Source of the DNA: Kappaphycus alvarezii | Taxonomy: Eukaryota; Rhodophyta; Florideophyceae; Gigartinales; Solieriaceae | Direction of reading: 5' to 3' | Assembly (NCBI GenBank): GCA_002205965.3 | Contig: NADL03000016.1 | Coordinates: 496,001-560,000 of the forward strand | Length of the DNA: 64,000 nt | In this document: positions 44,787 through 55,109 of the stretch, piece after piece | Position numbering within the stretch: the first letter of the stretch is position 1 | Layout of the letters: every line of letters starts with the position of its first letter | The notes under the pieces: generated by a model | Database searches by the model: none | Told to the model about the DNA's origin: nothing | What the model saw: the letters and a program-made list of their open reading frames with translations, nothing else | Translations under genes and position numbers: made by a program

Positions 44787-45916
44787 TTAGAAATCACAAT
44801 CCAACGCAAACGTGTTTTCCGTCTGCTAGCCGTCACCCCAGCCTTTTGGTATTCACCCACACGTCTCTCGAAAAAGTTGGTCTTCCCCTCAATGGAAATT
44901 AATTCCATCCAGTCAAATGGCTGTGTTGCATTGTATACTTTCCCATAACCAGCGACAGCAGCAATCGATCTGCACAGTAAGAGATGTATTCCCTCATCAT
45001 ATCCGCGTTCATTCCAATCAGTGCAACGGGCAATGAGTCGTCACAAACTCCTTCTCACATTCCACTGAATCACAAATAATTTCCTGAACCCGACGTTCCG
45101 ACAGCTTTTGCTCTTCCGGGATCATAGAATATAGCAAACAAGCATGTTCACAATGCAATCCCTCATCACGTGAGATCAATTCGTTCGAAAACGTTAATCC
45201 AGACATCAACCCGCGTTTCTTCAAGTAGAAAATCGCACAAAACGACCCTGAGAAGAAAATCCCCTCCACAGCTGCAAACGCCACCAATCGCTCCGCAAAG
45301 CTACTCTGCGATCCAATCCATCGAATCGCCCATTCCGCTTTGCGAGTCACGCAGGAATCTCCTCGATCGCTCTGAAAAGCCGATCCTTCTCAGTATTGTC
45401 CTTGATATACGTATCCAACAGCAGCGAATACGTTTCCGAGTGCACATTCTCCATCGCCGCCTGGAACGCATAGAAACATCTGGCCTCCGGCAACTGTACG
45501 TCGTTACAAAATCTCTCTACCAAGTTTTCCAGTACAATTCCATCCGACGCCGCAAAGAAGGCCAACACCGTTTTGATGAAATGCCTCTCCCCATCCGACA
45601 GCGATTCCCAGTCCTTCAGATCTCCTGAAAGATCGATTTCCTCGGCCGTCCAGAACGCCGCCTGATGTTTCTTGTACAGTTCCCAGATGGCAGGATGTCG
45701 GATGGGGAACAAAGTGTAGCGGGCCGCTGAGTCGGCAAGAAACACAGTGGGAACCGACGACTGATGCTTGGAGTTGACATCGGAAAGGTCGGAGCGCGAA
45801 TCTGAAGTTACATCGGAGGCAGCCTCGAGCAGTTCATGTGGTACATTATGCGGCTTGGCGGGACGATTAGTGATGTCTTCGGAGGGACGGACCGATATTG
45901 GGCTAGTGTTGGACAT
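44787..45916 (-). CDS. Ribonucleoside-diphosphate reductase small subunit (R2), frameshifted in this sequence
   Basis: Class Ia R2 holds the diiron-tyrosyl radical for dNTP synthesis with the large subunit. From ATG 45,916: an N-terminal tail, [37 protein letters not shown] (iron-ligand Asp), NLVERF (Glu), [18 protein letters not shown] (ligands Glu and His plus the radical Tyr), then [12 protein letters not shown] (Glu), [14 protein letters not shown] (Glu, His), [39 protein letters not shown] and the R1-binding C-terminal tail [10 protein letters not shown] ending TAA 44,787-44,789. All ligands are present. Four one-base losses (about 45,352, 45,037, 44,949, 44,828) are needed to read it, giving about 377 residues, full length for R2. 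Intronless. Probably functional in the organism. E2F-like sites lie 290-470 bp upstream. Confidence 0.93.
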
Positions 45917-46208
45917 GTTTGATCGGGCTCGCGGAGCAGTTACGTCTAGCTGGGGACGATTAACAGGTTGTAGATAATTTCGGTTGGAGATGAAGACGGC
46001 AAAGAAAAGTTGAAAATGCTTCTTCGGAAAAAAGCTACCTGTGGGGAAAGGGGGAAGCGAAGAGGGCCGTGTGAGTGTCGCTTAAGTAGGGAAAGACAAA
46101 AGTCAGAATGGCGCGAGCAGATGCGGGGCGGTTCAACTCAAGTTGTTAGATGGTGATTTTGAGAGACTGGCTCGGCGGTAATGCGGATGCACGGTAGTTG
46201 CGACAAGC

Positions 46209-46386
46209 GCGCGAAATTGGTGTACCGTCGCCGGGCCTACATTTTACCGAGTCAGGGGTTCGGTTCCACAATGAAAAAACGCGCCAAATTTTCAAATTGT
46301 TGGCCGTATGGCTGCCAGGGAGCACGAAATCGTGTCCTCAGCCGCAAGTTTTTGAGATTTGAAAATTTTTGCTTTATCCCGCCAAA
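46209..46386. promoter_or_regulatory. Three E2F-like sites upstream of RNR
   Basis: GCGCGAAA at 46,209-46,216, GCGCCAAA at 46,281-46,288 and CCGCCAAA at 46,379-46,386 each match the E2F consensus TTTSSCGC (reverse orientation). They lie 293, 365 and 463 bp upstream of the R2 start codon. E2F control of R2 genes at G1/S is well known in animals and plants. Function here is inferred. Confidence 0.55.
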
Positions 46387-46794
46387 TCGCTGCATGCGAG
46401 GACCCAATGGCTGCTGGGTTTCAAAACGTTTTTGTCTGTCCACAGCGTGGACGCACTAAATATTTACGAGCCAACAGTGAAACTACTGTAATGGCAACTA
46501 ATTTTCGCAATAATTTATGCGACCGAAAAATGTTTGCATTACTGTGCACCACTACTGCATGCTATTCTCTATTGCTGACAGTGTTGTAATGTAAAGTAAT
46601 GTAATGTTTACAAGAATTCCAATGAGAGCATGCCAGCAATCGGCTGTCCAGCTTTGCGTAGGTGAAAGTCATGGAAAGGGTGCACTGTAAAGCCCCTGAC
46701 GTTATTCAGGAATCTCTTGAGACTGAAAAAGTTTCAAACTGCATGGATAGAGCAGAGCGATTTGTGGTCGTGAGTTACCGTACAGCTTCACAAC

Positions 46795-46888
46795 TTTTAG
46801 CTACTGTACATACAATACGGTACTTACAGTACAGAACATTACACTACTGTACTACTGGCAGGACAGTACTGAGCTGTACAGTACAGTA
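46795..46888. repeat. Pentamer repeat cluster
   Basis: gtacatacaatacggtac, ttacagtacag, then gtacagtacagtacc. Same class as the other clusters. Confidence 0.7.
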
Positions 46889-46899
46889 CCCAAACGGGA

Positions 46900-47640
46900 G
46901 AGAGCCTCGCTTGTCCTCCCAAGTCCACATGCTGCATCTCAAAAGCAACCTCCCCAGTAGGTAGCTAGGGTACTCGGATTTTGACAAACAAGGAAATGCC
47001 AGTACTCTTGCAAATCCATCCTCCTGCGACGGCTACTATACTCCGCCTATCTCTCCTGCACCAACCACACGCCCAGCACGCCATCGACCGCACTTGTAAC
47101 ACAGACCGAAATTCCACGATCAATGCCTCTGTCGACGGCACCAATGCACACCCAATGACAATCCGCACATCTACTTGACCGCACCGGCACTTTGATACCC
47201 CCTATACCCTGCTCATTGTCTTACAATCCATAAGTCGCGATCACGTCGCGGAAAAAAAAAACTACCTCAGACTCAACTTCCTCACTTTTCTTGTGTAAAC
47301 GACACCTTATAAGACCCGCTTCTCCCAACCGTCGTCTATCTGCTGCATTAATATATTTCATCATATTACAGTACAATGACAGCAATCTGCGCAACAATAG
47401 TTAACAGTTTCACAAGTCTTGCAAGTGCCACTTACACCATATCTATCAACAGTCTCGTTCCATTCTTGTATCGAAACCTTCCGACATGGCCTCGCAGTCC
47501 TCCTATGAAACAACTTTATTGACAGTGTCCGACAGTATTCCAAGCCTCACTTGCGATTATATTGACAGGGGGCGCTTTTACCCCTATCAACTCGACTACA
47601 GCAACTGCTTCTGTTACCCGAATATCTCCGCCGTACTTGT
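46900..47640. other. No confident gene
   Basis: Short frames (46,981-47,178; 47,486-47,740) have no motifs. The latter overlaps the decayed end of the monooxygenase pseudogene on the other strand. Confidence 0.4.
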
Positions 47641-47659
47641 GTCTTGTCCAAAGTCATCT

Positions 47660-49152
47660 TTAACCTCAAGAGGTTTCAATCATCGTCAGGTTTTTGAATT
47701 TTGCAAAACCTGTTCAATCTGGCATTCTCAACATCCTTGAAATATGCTGTCAAGTAGCTCCTGGCTTCAAGCCTCGATAGGCACGTCGTCAGCAAGCGTC
47801 AGCCAAATCCTACTGTGCCCAACAAGCGTCGCGAGTTTGTAGGTATCTTAGTGCCGACGGCACTCGCCCTGCACCACAAATGAACGAAATGCATGCATGG
47901 CACCTATTACCACCACGACGCGTCGATGGTGCCATAGCCCTTCAAAATTCTGGAGCATACTCCAAGATTTTTTCCATAATTCAGCTACTTGTATGGGTGA
48001 GTGATCTGCATGTAGTGAATAGAATGGAAGGAGTTTGATTCTTGCCCTAAATACTTTCCCACTGAGCATTCAAGGGCTATGTAACTGGAACATCTAAACT
48101 CCCTCTATATTGGTCCAGTTTTTTGTGCTGAGTGCTATAGATGTTGATCTTCCTCAAAAGGCATTCTGTGCTGTCCCTTTCACCAGGGTGTCAAAAAAAG
48201 ACAGAAAGCAGGAAAAACGGGGGGTTTCCCCCTTGTCAACTTAAACATGAGGCACAGTGTCACGGATATCAGGTCACGCTCTATAGTGCCTCAACTGTAA
48301 CAAAATCGCAGTGTACGCTGCAGGAAAAGTTGATCCCTTTTGTGGTGCCAGATTTCGGTCGTCAAAAATTCCAGACTGGGTATGCAACTGTACCCGAGGG
48401 GTAAAGCAAGCATGAGTCTTCCCCGCCGTTTGCAAAATTCTTTATACACACATCACCTGGTTGCTGAATTGATCCCATCAGACCCAACAAGGACCAATGC
48501 CCAACAACTGACGCGTGTTGTATTTCGTAATCAGCAACATCCCCGTGTCCACCCATCGTAGCCCTCTCGAACAACGGGCGTTCCTGATGGGTCCATTACT
48601 TTTGTCAATTTTTCTCGTGACTGGGAGTTATACGAGATCATTGTCATTTCAATTCTAATACCTTCCTCTCCTTTGTCCATGGGAGACAAACTAGGCGCAC
48701 ACCAGGCCCACGCCGTCATCACGTTGAATATCAACCAACTAATGATTTAACACAAACACCCCTCATCGGAAAAGCGTACAACAACAATCTCCGCGAATGC
48801 CACTGCTGCAAAGTAGCACTGGAATCTATGCGACGCAAAGCAGTGTCTGCTCCAGTCTCACAGACGACTGAATTTGATTTGGTTGCTCAATGATTCTCTC
48901 GAAGTTTGCAAGCGTTCCCGAGTTGCTGTAGCCAAAGCGATAGTGATCTACAGGCTTTGGGCGGAAACATGAGAGCATTCCAAATGGACGTAATTCTTGC
49001 GCCCGCTCTACGATAAGGATTTGCTCGGCACCGCGATACACAGCTTCCACAGCTGTGACGAGACCCATAGGGCCGGCTTCGATGATTAGCGGATCCACCG
49101 TTGGTGGCAACATTTTGTAAGGGAAAGCACCGGGGTACAATGACGGTGCCAT
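47660..49152 (-). pseudogene. FAD-dependent monooxygenase, decayed
   Basis: It would encode a PHBH/UbiH-fold flavoprotein hydroxylase. The minus strand shows DPLIIEAGPMGLVTAVEAVY with LIVERAQELRPFG (N-terminal FAD Rossmann motif, but first Gly replaced by Glu); EGIRIEMTMISYNSQSREKL (48,680-48,600); LVLVGSDGINSATR, the DG motif (about 48,490-48,450); and RRVVVVIGAMHAFRSFVVQG (about 47,925-47,870), equivalent to the GD motif GDA-H...P-QG but lacking its Asp. A stop then precedes DTYKLATLVGHSRIW. Substituted key residues together with stops show genuine decay, unlike the host genes to the left. Substrate unknown. Confidence 0.65.
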
Positions 49153-49580
49153 AGCTGAGTGGAAAAAAGGAAGGGTTAATCAGGTTACCGGTTGGAACAA
49201 CATGTGGCATTGCGATGAAACAACCCTTCTTTTTTCGAAGGCAACCATTTTTGCGGAAATCGCGACACAATTGTAGTACCTGTGTAGCAGAAAACCGGTT
49301 TATACGCGGTTGGAGACCTTACACTGAATATCGGGTACAGGAAATTACTGTTGCGAGGGTGTGCCGCGGCGTGCGTAAGTGTCGGTGGTATAGAGTGCGG
49401 CAATAGGCGAGAAATTTGCGCATCATGTCTCTTGCGTAGAACACTATAGCACTCTAAGCAAGAAGAGTTTATTCGTGTTTCAAGTACTACGATTGCACTC
49501 AGAACGTTTTACAGAACTACTTGAAACCGTCACTGTACTGTTAAATTGGAACCAGTTGTTTACATGAATCGTCATCTGAG

Positions 49581-49605
49581 AACTACTGAATGCATTAAAC
49601 TTCTA
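49581..49605 (+). mobile_element. Extreme LINE 3' end
   Basis: ACTGAATGCATTAAACTTC is identical to the 3' terminus of the 53.7-kb LINE copy. Essentially only the last 20 bp or so are recognisable. A similar trace, actgtatgcattaaactttt with a TTTC-rich tail, lies at 40,630-40,658. Confidence 0.4.
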
Positions 49606-49729
49606 ACTTATAACAACAGAAATGCGTAAATACTCAACCGTCATTTCAGTCCTCTAGATGACCGGTACGGTCTGTGGTCTAGGGCCCGAACTTTTGAGTT
49701 GTAGGTAGAAGGACCTGAACACCCATTGC

Positions 49730-50040
49730 TTCATCTATGGGCTCAAAGTCATGCCTCAGCGATCTCAACGTTGCCGAAACCGGATGAGCACAAAAGACAT
49801 AACAAAACTTACAAATTCGGCCAACGTCGACGCTGACTGTCGTCAAGGAACTTGTCACAACCATCGTCAGTCGTGCGATGGAACGGGTTCAAAAGGTGCA
49901 TGTTATTCTTTTACAGCGACACTCCGCATTGGCAGTAACCTCCAATGCGGCTTGTTTGCTCGCTGACCTCCCCTCTACTTGCTCGTAGAGGGGAAAGGTT
50001 TGGGTGTTTTTACTCTTGGAAGATATATTCGATCTATCGC
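49730..50040 (+). mobile_element. LINE C-terminal tail, second subfamily
   Basis: The plus strand reads VKELVTTIVSRAMERVQKVH, then LLQRHSALAVTSNAACLLAD. It aligns with the tails at 51,807-52,004 (-) and 59,300-59,510 (-). The 3' untranslated part 49,985-50,040 is shared with 17,507-17,558. Confidence 0.55.
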
Positions 50041-50349
50041 TGGTAGAGTGGAGTGCAATCAGCGCCTGCCGTAACATTTGACGTACGGTACATGCACACT
50101 ACCTTGTAAGTAAAAGTTTACTGGGTACTGTATCAGCCACCTTACCTGTTACAGTAAATGACACCCTCGTGTTCACCCTTACAAATACACTACCCCAACC
50201 TCCAGAACTCCCCCGGTCCTCAACCCTCCTAGCTCTCGCACTAAACACACCCGCTATTCCCTGACTTTTAAATTTTCTTCATTCCAGCATATTGTAGACT
50301 CTTTCGCTAAGGACAGTCCGGCGTAGGTCTCATCTTGAAGAGCTTCAGG

Positions 50350-50990
50350 TCAGTGAAATGGGTTAAATTCTCACTGCTAATGTAATTTGGGGGGCATGTT
50401 TGGGTTAAATGGGGTGCCTTACTTCAATATTTGAGTAACTGGGGTGGTACGGAATGTTTCGGTTAAATGGGGTGGTTTACTCAATTTTCCTGATAACGCA
50501 GAGTGAGTGAAAAGTCGAAAGGGTTGAACGTACTACCGGTCCGTGCAGCAAGTAAGCACCCGCAATCGCTCGGTTGTGTTTGGTCCCATCAAAGACAGGT
50601 CAGTGTCCTTCCCAGTGGCCTTAATAATAACCCACTCTCGCGCCTTGACGTCTACCCATAGACGCCTTCGGGTTTTGTTGAAATTGGGCTTTTGAGTTAA
50701 ATGGGATTGTTTACTTAATCTTCCTGATAACAGCAACTGCAGACGAGGCCTAATTTGGGTAGCCACTTACATACCCTTAGAACGGAGGTTCTCTGGAATA
50801 TACACACTTTTAAGTTGTGACCTCAAGTGTCGCTCAAAGCCCCTTCCAACAAACAACTGGCGTCATTCTGGACGAGTCTCGCCGCGTGACGAGCGAACAA
50901 TGGTTTGTTTGTTTTGGTTTTTGGTGTTTACTTGTTTGCTTTGGTCTCGTTGTTGGGTTTACTTGAATGGGTTGGTATACTTAATTTAAT
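50350..50990. repeat. Degenerate G-rich repeat (ggttaaatggggtg)
   Basis: gggttaaat and ggttaaatggggtg units occur near 50,360, 50,402, 50,460 and 50,695. The last two are followed by ttactcaattttcctgataac or ttacttaatcttcctgataac, so a longer unit was duplicated. A weak trace is at about 50,957. Confidence 0.5.
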
Positions 50991-50999
50991 TTGTTTGTT

Positions 51000-51640
51000 T
51001 TGGATCCTTTACTGCGAGTGGAACATAGGGTAAAAATTCCCATTAGCCTGTGCAGTATGGTGGTGGCGGAGAAAATACTATGGTGAAAATGGGCGCGCTA
51101 TAGAATGGCGACTAAAAAGTTGCTGCGAGCCCTGTCAGCAGACCTGCGGCGTTCGAAGCAACCATTACCGCAGAATGCCGCTGAAGGAGTGTGTCCCTGA
51201 CATTGTGGAATTGGTCCTTGGCACGATTGGCGACAGAGCGTGCCACATCCACTGATAACCGCCACTGCCTCTAAATTTATAAAGAACGAAAGCTTCCCCC
51301 TCCTCCACTGATGTAATTTCGCATCTACAATGACCGTCAAACAAAATACAACGGCGGAATCCATGGTATCTCCCGTCACGCCCCGGCGTTGTGTCTATCT
51401 GGCTTGATAAACCAGTACTGTGGGCGATCGGGATTAGTGCACAATAGAAAATCCCACTCTCAACCGTTTCGTATCGACTGTGGATTCAAGAGATACTTAC
51501 GTATGTCTCAAGCACAGCAGATGGGCATGGTGGCCATTTGAAATCCACATCGATCTTTGTGCAGTAATCACCTGAACTGATTGAGGCTAATACAACCAAG
51601 CGCCAGCGAAAGAGCAATTACTTAGGGCATCATTATTGAG
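51000..51640. other. No confident gene
   Basis: A minus-strand frame at 51,098-51,379 has no recognisable motif. Confidence 0.4.
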
Positions 51641-51649
51641 GGCTTTACG

Positions 51650-52015
51650 AAAGAAAGAAAGAAGTTTAATGCGTTCAGTATCTAAAGGGGGGGAATTTTT
51701 GGGTTATTTTATTGCATGGAAGATGTGGTTGGTTATATCCACGAGGCTAATACGTTATGCGGGATAAGTCGTCGCTGATGGGTAACACTACAGTAAATGA
51801 CCTTGCTTACAGAGCCGGCTCAATGCCAGCGAGCAGGCATGCCACGTTGGACATGACGGCCGCAGCAGCATGCCTTTGGGTAAGCACCGCTCTAAACCAT
51901 CCATAGGTCTTCATTGCTCGAACGGCCACGTTCCGCGCGACATCGGTTAGCACCGCGTACGCGTCTGGGTGCCAGCCTCCGAGGGTGGATATTGGGATAG
52001 GCACAAGCCGTACGA
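51650..52015 (-). mobile_element. LINE 3' fragment, second subfamily, with (TTTC)n tail
   Basis: The minus strand reads PIPISTLGGWHPDAYAVLTD, VARNVAVRAM and LTQRHAAAAVMSNVACLLAG, ending in a stop. The 3' end TACTGAACGCATTAAACTTC runs into TTTCTTTCTTTC (51,650-51,662). GGWHPDAY-x-VLT is like the segment that follows the nuclease domain in RLE-type LINEs. Confidence 0.65.
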
Positions 52016-52170
52016 AAGTGAACTGATCACAAGTCTATTATCGCTAGTGATGGCGAGGAATTATTGGTCATAGAATTTTAATTACATAAAAATTAAAAAA
52101 ATTTCAATTCTCTGTAATTGAATTATTCCAAAACAATTGTCATTTTATTCCCTACCTGTGCATATGAACT

Positions 52171-52280
52171 CATAAAGGAATTAATGACTTGCTGAGATCA
52201 TAAAAGAATGAATGACTTTCTGAAGTCATTAAAGAATTGATGACTTACTGAAGTAATTAAAAAATTAATGACTTGATTAC
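52171..52280. repeat. 28-bp tandem repeat, about four units
   Basis: Units begin at 52,171, 52,199, 52,227 and 52,255. The consensus is about cattaaagaattaatgactt plus nctgaagt. Each unit contains atgactt and the junctions give aagtcat, so the array is also rich in inverted repeats. Confidence 0.85.
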
Positions 52281-52299
52281 CAAATTATTACCTGAGGGC

Positions 52300-52690
52300 C
52301 ATAGACTGCACTATGGCAGAATTATTCTATTACCAATTAATTAACTGCTTACAATAGAATGAAGCACTATGACATTGAAAAATAATGGCTGCATTACTAT
52401 TCTCATTCTACTAGAATAAATATTCACCTTACCAAAAAACCTAGAATTTCATGATCGGAGGGTAATTAATTACTTACGGTTTTTTTAGGGTAATTTTTAG
52501 AGGTATTACTGGGCATCCCGTAGGATATTCCGGGCCACAAACAACCATATTTTTTAAATATTAAATCACCCACACTTTCCCCATTACTTATGCCTTGGCA
52601 ACCACCGATATCCTCGTAAGCCATGATTTTACAGTATTCTATGCTATTGCCTGAAATGGCTCACTTTTGAACATAGATTAAAATAGCCAC
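52300..52690. other. AT-rich, no gene
   Basis: A continuation of the AT-rich sequence around the tandem array. There is nothing coding. Confidence 0.45.
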
Positions 52691-52694
52691 ATCA

Positions 52695-53690
52695 CTCACC
52701 AACACTCTAACCCTTTTCAAACACTTGCAGCAAAAGGCGCGGGCAAGAGTACATTAGCAAGACAAATCCTGAGCAAATTCTCCGAACCCGACCGCCCATA
52801 GCGATGCGGACGTTCAAATCGCATCTGTGGCTTAGAGTTCCGCTCAGCCCCGCTGCGGCGTTTTTCTTCGCTCACCCAACGGCAGCAACGAGGGTGCACA
52901 CAAAAAACTGGCAAACCATGCTCCGCCTTCACCTAGGACTGCCAGTGTATGATGACTCCATGCCCTCAACTGCCACCACTGTGACACCCCTTGGACACCC
53001 TCGGGGATCACGCCATCGACCTCTGCTGCCCTGGTTTCGGCCGTTGTCACCGCCATGACTTGCTCTGTTATCAGCTTGCGAAACACGTTACCCGCGCCGC
53101 GGATCTGGATACTTGGCACAAGGCTTCGCTCCTCGTCCCGGGTACTGAGCTCCAGCCCGCCGAAATACTTGTGTAACCCCCCCACCTTGGAAGGCACAAC
53201 GTTGCGCCCATTGCGTGTGAGATCACTGTCGTTTCACCGTTCAAGGCCGCAGTTCCGCTCCAAGGCGACCCGGGTAGCCGGTAGAGCTGCTTGAGTGGCG
53301 GCCCGCAACAAGGTTACAACTCTGGAACGCAACCCCGCCAGACGCCTCTCCGCTCCATCAGCTGGCCCATCTTCTGCGCTTTACACGCTGAACTTACGTT
53401 TAGACCTCTGGCGTTTGATTCCCTGTGTGACCTTACCCTAGTACAATGGTATTTATCGAGGATTTAGTTCCGCGGATCTAGTCCAAGTGTCACTTGACAC
53501 TTGGCGTTATCCGCCACCCTATCTACCAGCGACTGAGTTGCATCCTCTGGTCATCCATAGCTCAAGCTATCTTGTCCCGAGCCCCGATCGCATGGACGAC
53601 AAGGTGCATCCGGTTAGATTCTTAGCCGTATAGTTAGGACGTGCGCAGTCCCCGGCAGATACTGAATGCATTAAACTTCTTCATCTTCAC
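52695..53690 (+). mobile_element. LINE, 5'-truncated copy with intact 3' end
   Basis: It is very similar to 4,440-3,471 read in reverse. It contains NWQTMLRLHLGLPVYDDSMP, a CHHC...GDHAIDLC zinc motif (52,970-53,050), VPGTELQPAEILV, ITVVSPFKAA (about 53,225-53,255), the tail, and the 3' end TACTGAATGCATTAAACTTC with a TTC-rich tail at about 53,686. It sits inside AT-rich repeat sequence, which it splits (52,040-52,690 and 53,760-54,000). Confidence 0.8.
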
Positions 53691-53724
53691 TGCATTTGCA
53701 CCTTTGTCCCAGCCCTTACACTGT

Positions 53725-53760
53725 AATGTAATACACTGTACAGTACTGTACAGCACAGTG
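53725..53760. repeat. Pentamer repeat, short
   Basis: gtacagtactgtacagcac plus flanking variants, directly after the LINE end. Confidence 0.5.
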
Positions 53761-53811
53761 CGGAACTATTAGGTTTGTCATCACCAGGGGAATTAATTTT
53801 TTCGGGGAACC

Positions 53812-53851
53812 AATGACCTAGCTGGTCATAATTATGACTGGCTAGGTCATT
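53812..53851. repeat. 40-bp near-perfect palindrome
   Basis: Arms AATGACCTAGC and GCTAGGTCATT flank a centre GTCATAATTATGAC, itself a perfect 14-bp palindrome. 36 of 40 positions are self-complementary. GTCAT/ATGAC units continue to 53,893. Confidence 0.9.
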
Positions 53852-53899
53852 AAAATATGAAGTCATAGAAATAATTATGACTATGACTTTATAAATTAC

Positions 53900-55100
53900 T
53901 TATAAGGTAATAATTCCAGTTTTGGTCAGGGGAGGGAATTAAATTACCTGGTAATAGAATATTTTCATTCATTAAGTGCCTGTCATGGAATTTTTTTATT
54001 ACCGGCCATCATTAATTATCGCAGCGTTTGATCTAATTATGCCAGATGAGTAAATCCGAATAATTGCATCATAGTAACTACCTTGAATTCATGTTCCTTT
54101 TCATTCGCTTTTAAGTGAAGTAACAGCGTGGTCATTTTCATTTTTGGGCTTCAAAATGTCGCCGTTTCGAACACGAAGTGTAATAGAAAAAAGACAATAA
54201 CAGCATAATATCTATTTGTTGACACTGCAAAAGATTCGCGGTAAAAAGCATAATTTCAAATTAAATAATTGGCATTTTGGGAAAAAAAGCTCACCTTGCA
54301 GCCAGTCACCCGTTTTCAGTAATTCAAATCTCAGCCGCAAACCAACCCTAAAGCACCAAACTTGGTCACTGCATTTAGAGTACAATTGCGTATAGGGCAA
54401 CTACAAAAAATCGGATTAGAAGGAGCTACTAGGGCCTAAATGACACGTTTTTTGGATTCAGAACCTTTTACCGGGAAAAAAAAATGCAAAACAGGCCATC
54501 CAAAAAATAGATGAATATTAAAGTACAGAAGATTACTGAATTCAAAATAGTCATTGGCCACTTTCCTATCTCATCTCAGTTTATATGCATACATTCATGA
54601 TGATCGCGGCAGCAGTAGCGAGTACAACTTTTTTGGACTATTTTAAATTTCTAAGAAATTACGGGCTATTGTGAAAAACAGCGGATGCACGCTGGAAATG
54701 GCCTGCCTCACAAAAAGCTTCAAGAGAAATTATGGTATGCGAAAATCAAAGCTTTTTTCGTATGAACCCCCCCGAAAAAATGATAGATAGCGAAACTGTG
54801 CAATCACAATTATGGTTCACAAATATTGTATCTGTAATATACTGTAATCATATGGCATTTTGTTCACCTTGGAGTGGTTTTGACGTAGGAAAACGCAAAA
54901 GACCCAACCATCCAACTCAACTCTATGCTGTTTCTCCCTTCTGCCCGCATCGCTACCTCCCCTTGGCGTTTCCAGCATTCATTCCTCGCTGGAATCACTT
55001 CACGGGAGCCTCCTCCTTTAATATGCCCCCGTCTACACCCCCGACGCGGTCCCGCCATCGCATCACCACTCTTCTATCAAGTGCACAAAACCATGTATGT
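53900..55100. other. AT-rich, no confident gene
   Basis: 54,212-54,400 (-) and 54,732-55,106 (+) are open but have no motifs. The latter may lead into the transposase that follows. Confidence 0.4.
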
Positions 55101-55109
55101 GTATAGCTG

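Noticed and set aside
46240..46275. tRNA-like ggttcggttcc box
   Set aside because: No acceptor or anticodon stems can be formed around it.
49924..49993. Two adjacent perfect 9-bp hairpins (CCGCATTGG/CCAATGCGG and CCCCTCTAC/GTAGAGGGG), terminator-like
   Set aside because: The sequence encodes the LINE tail RHSALAVTSNAACLLAD, shared with other fragments that lack these stems, so the hairpins are likely incidental.
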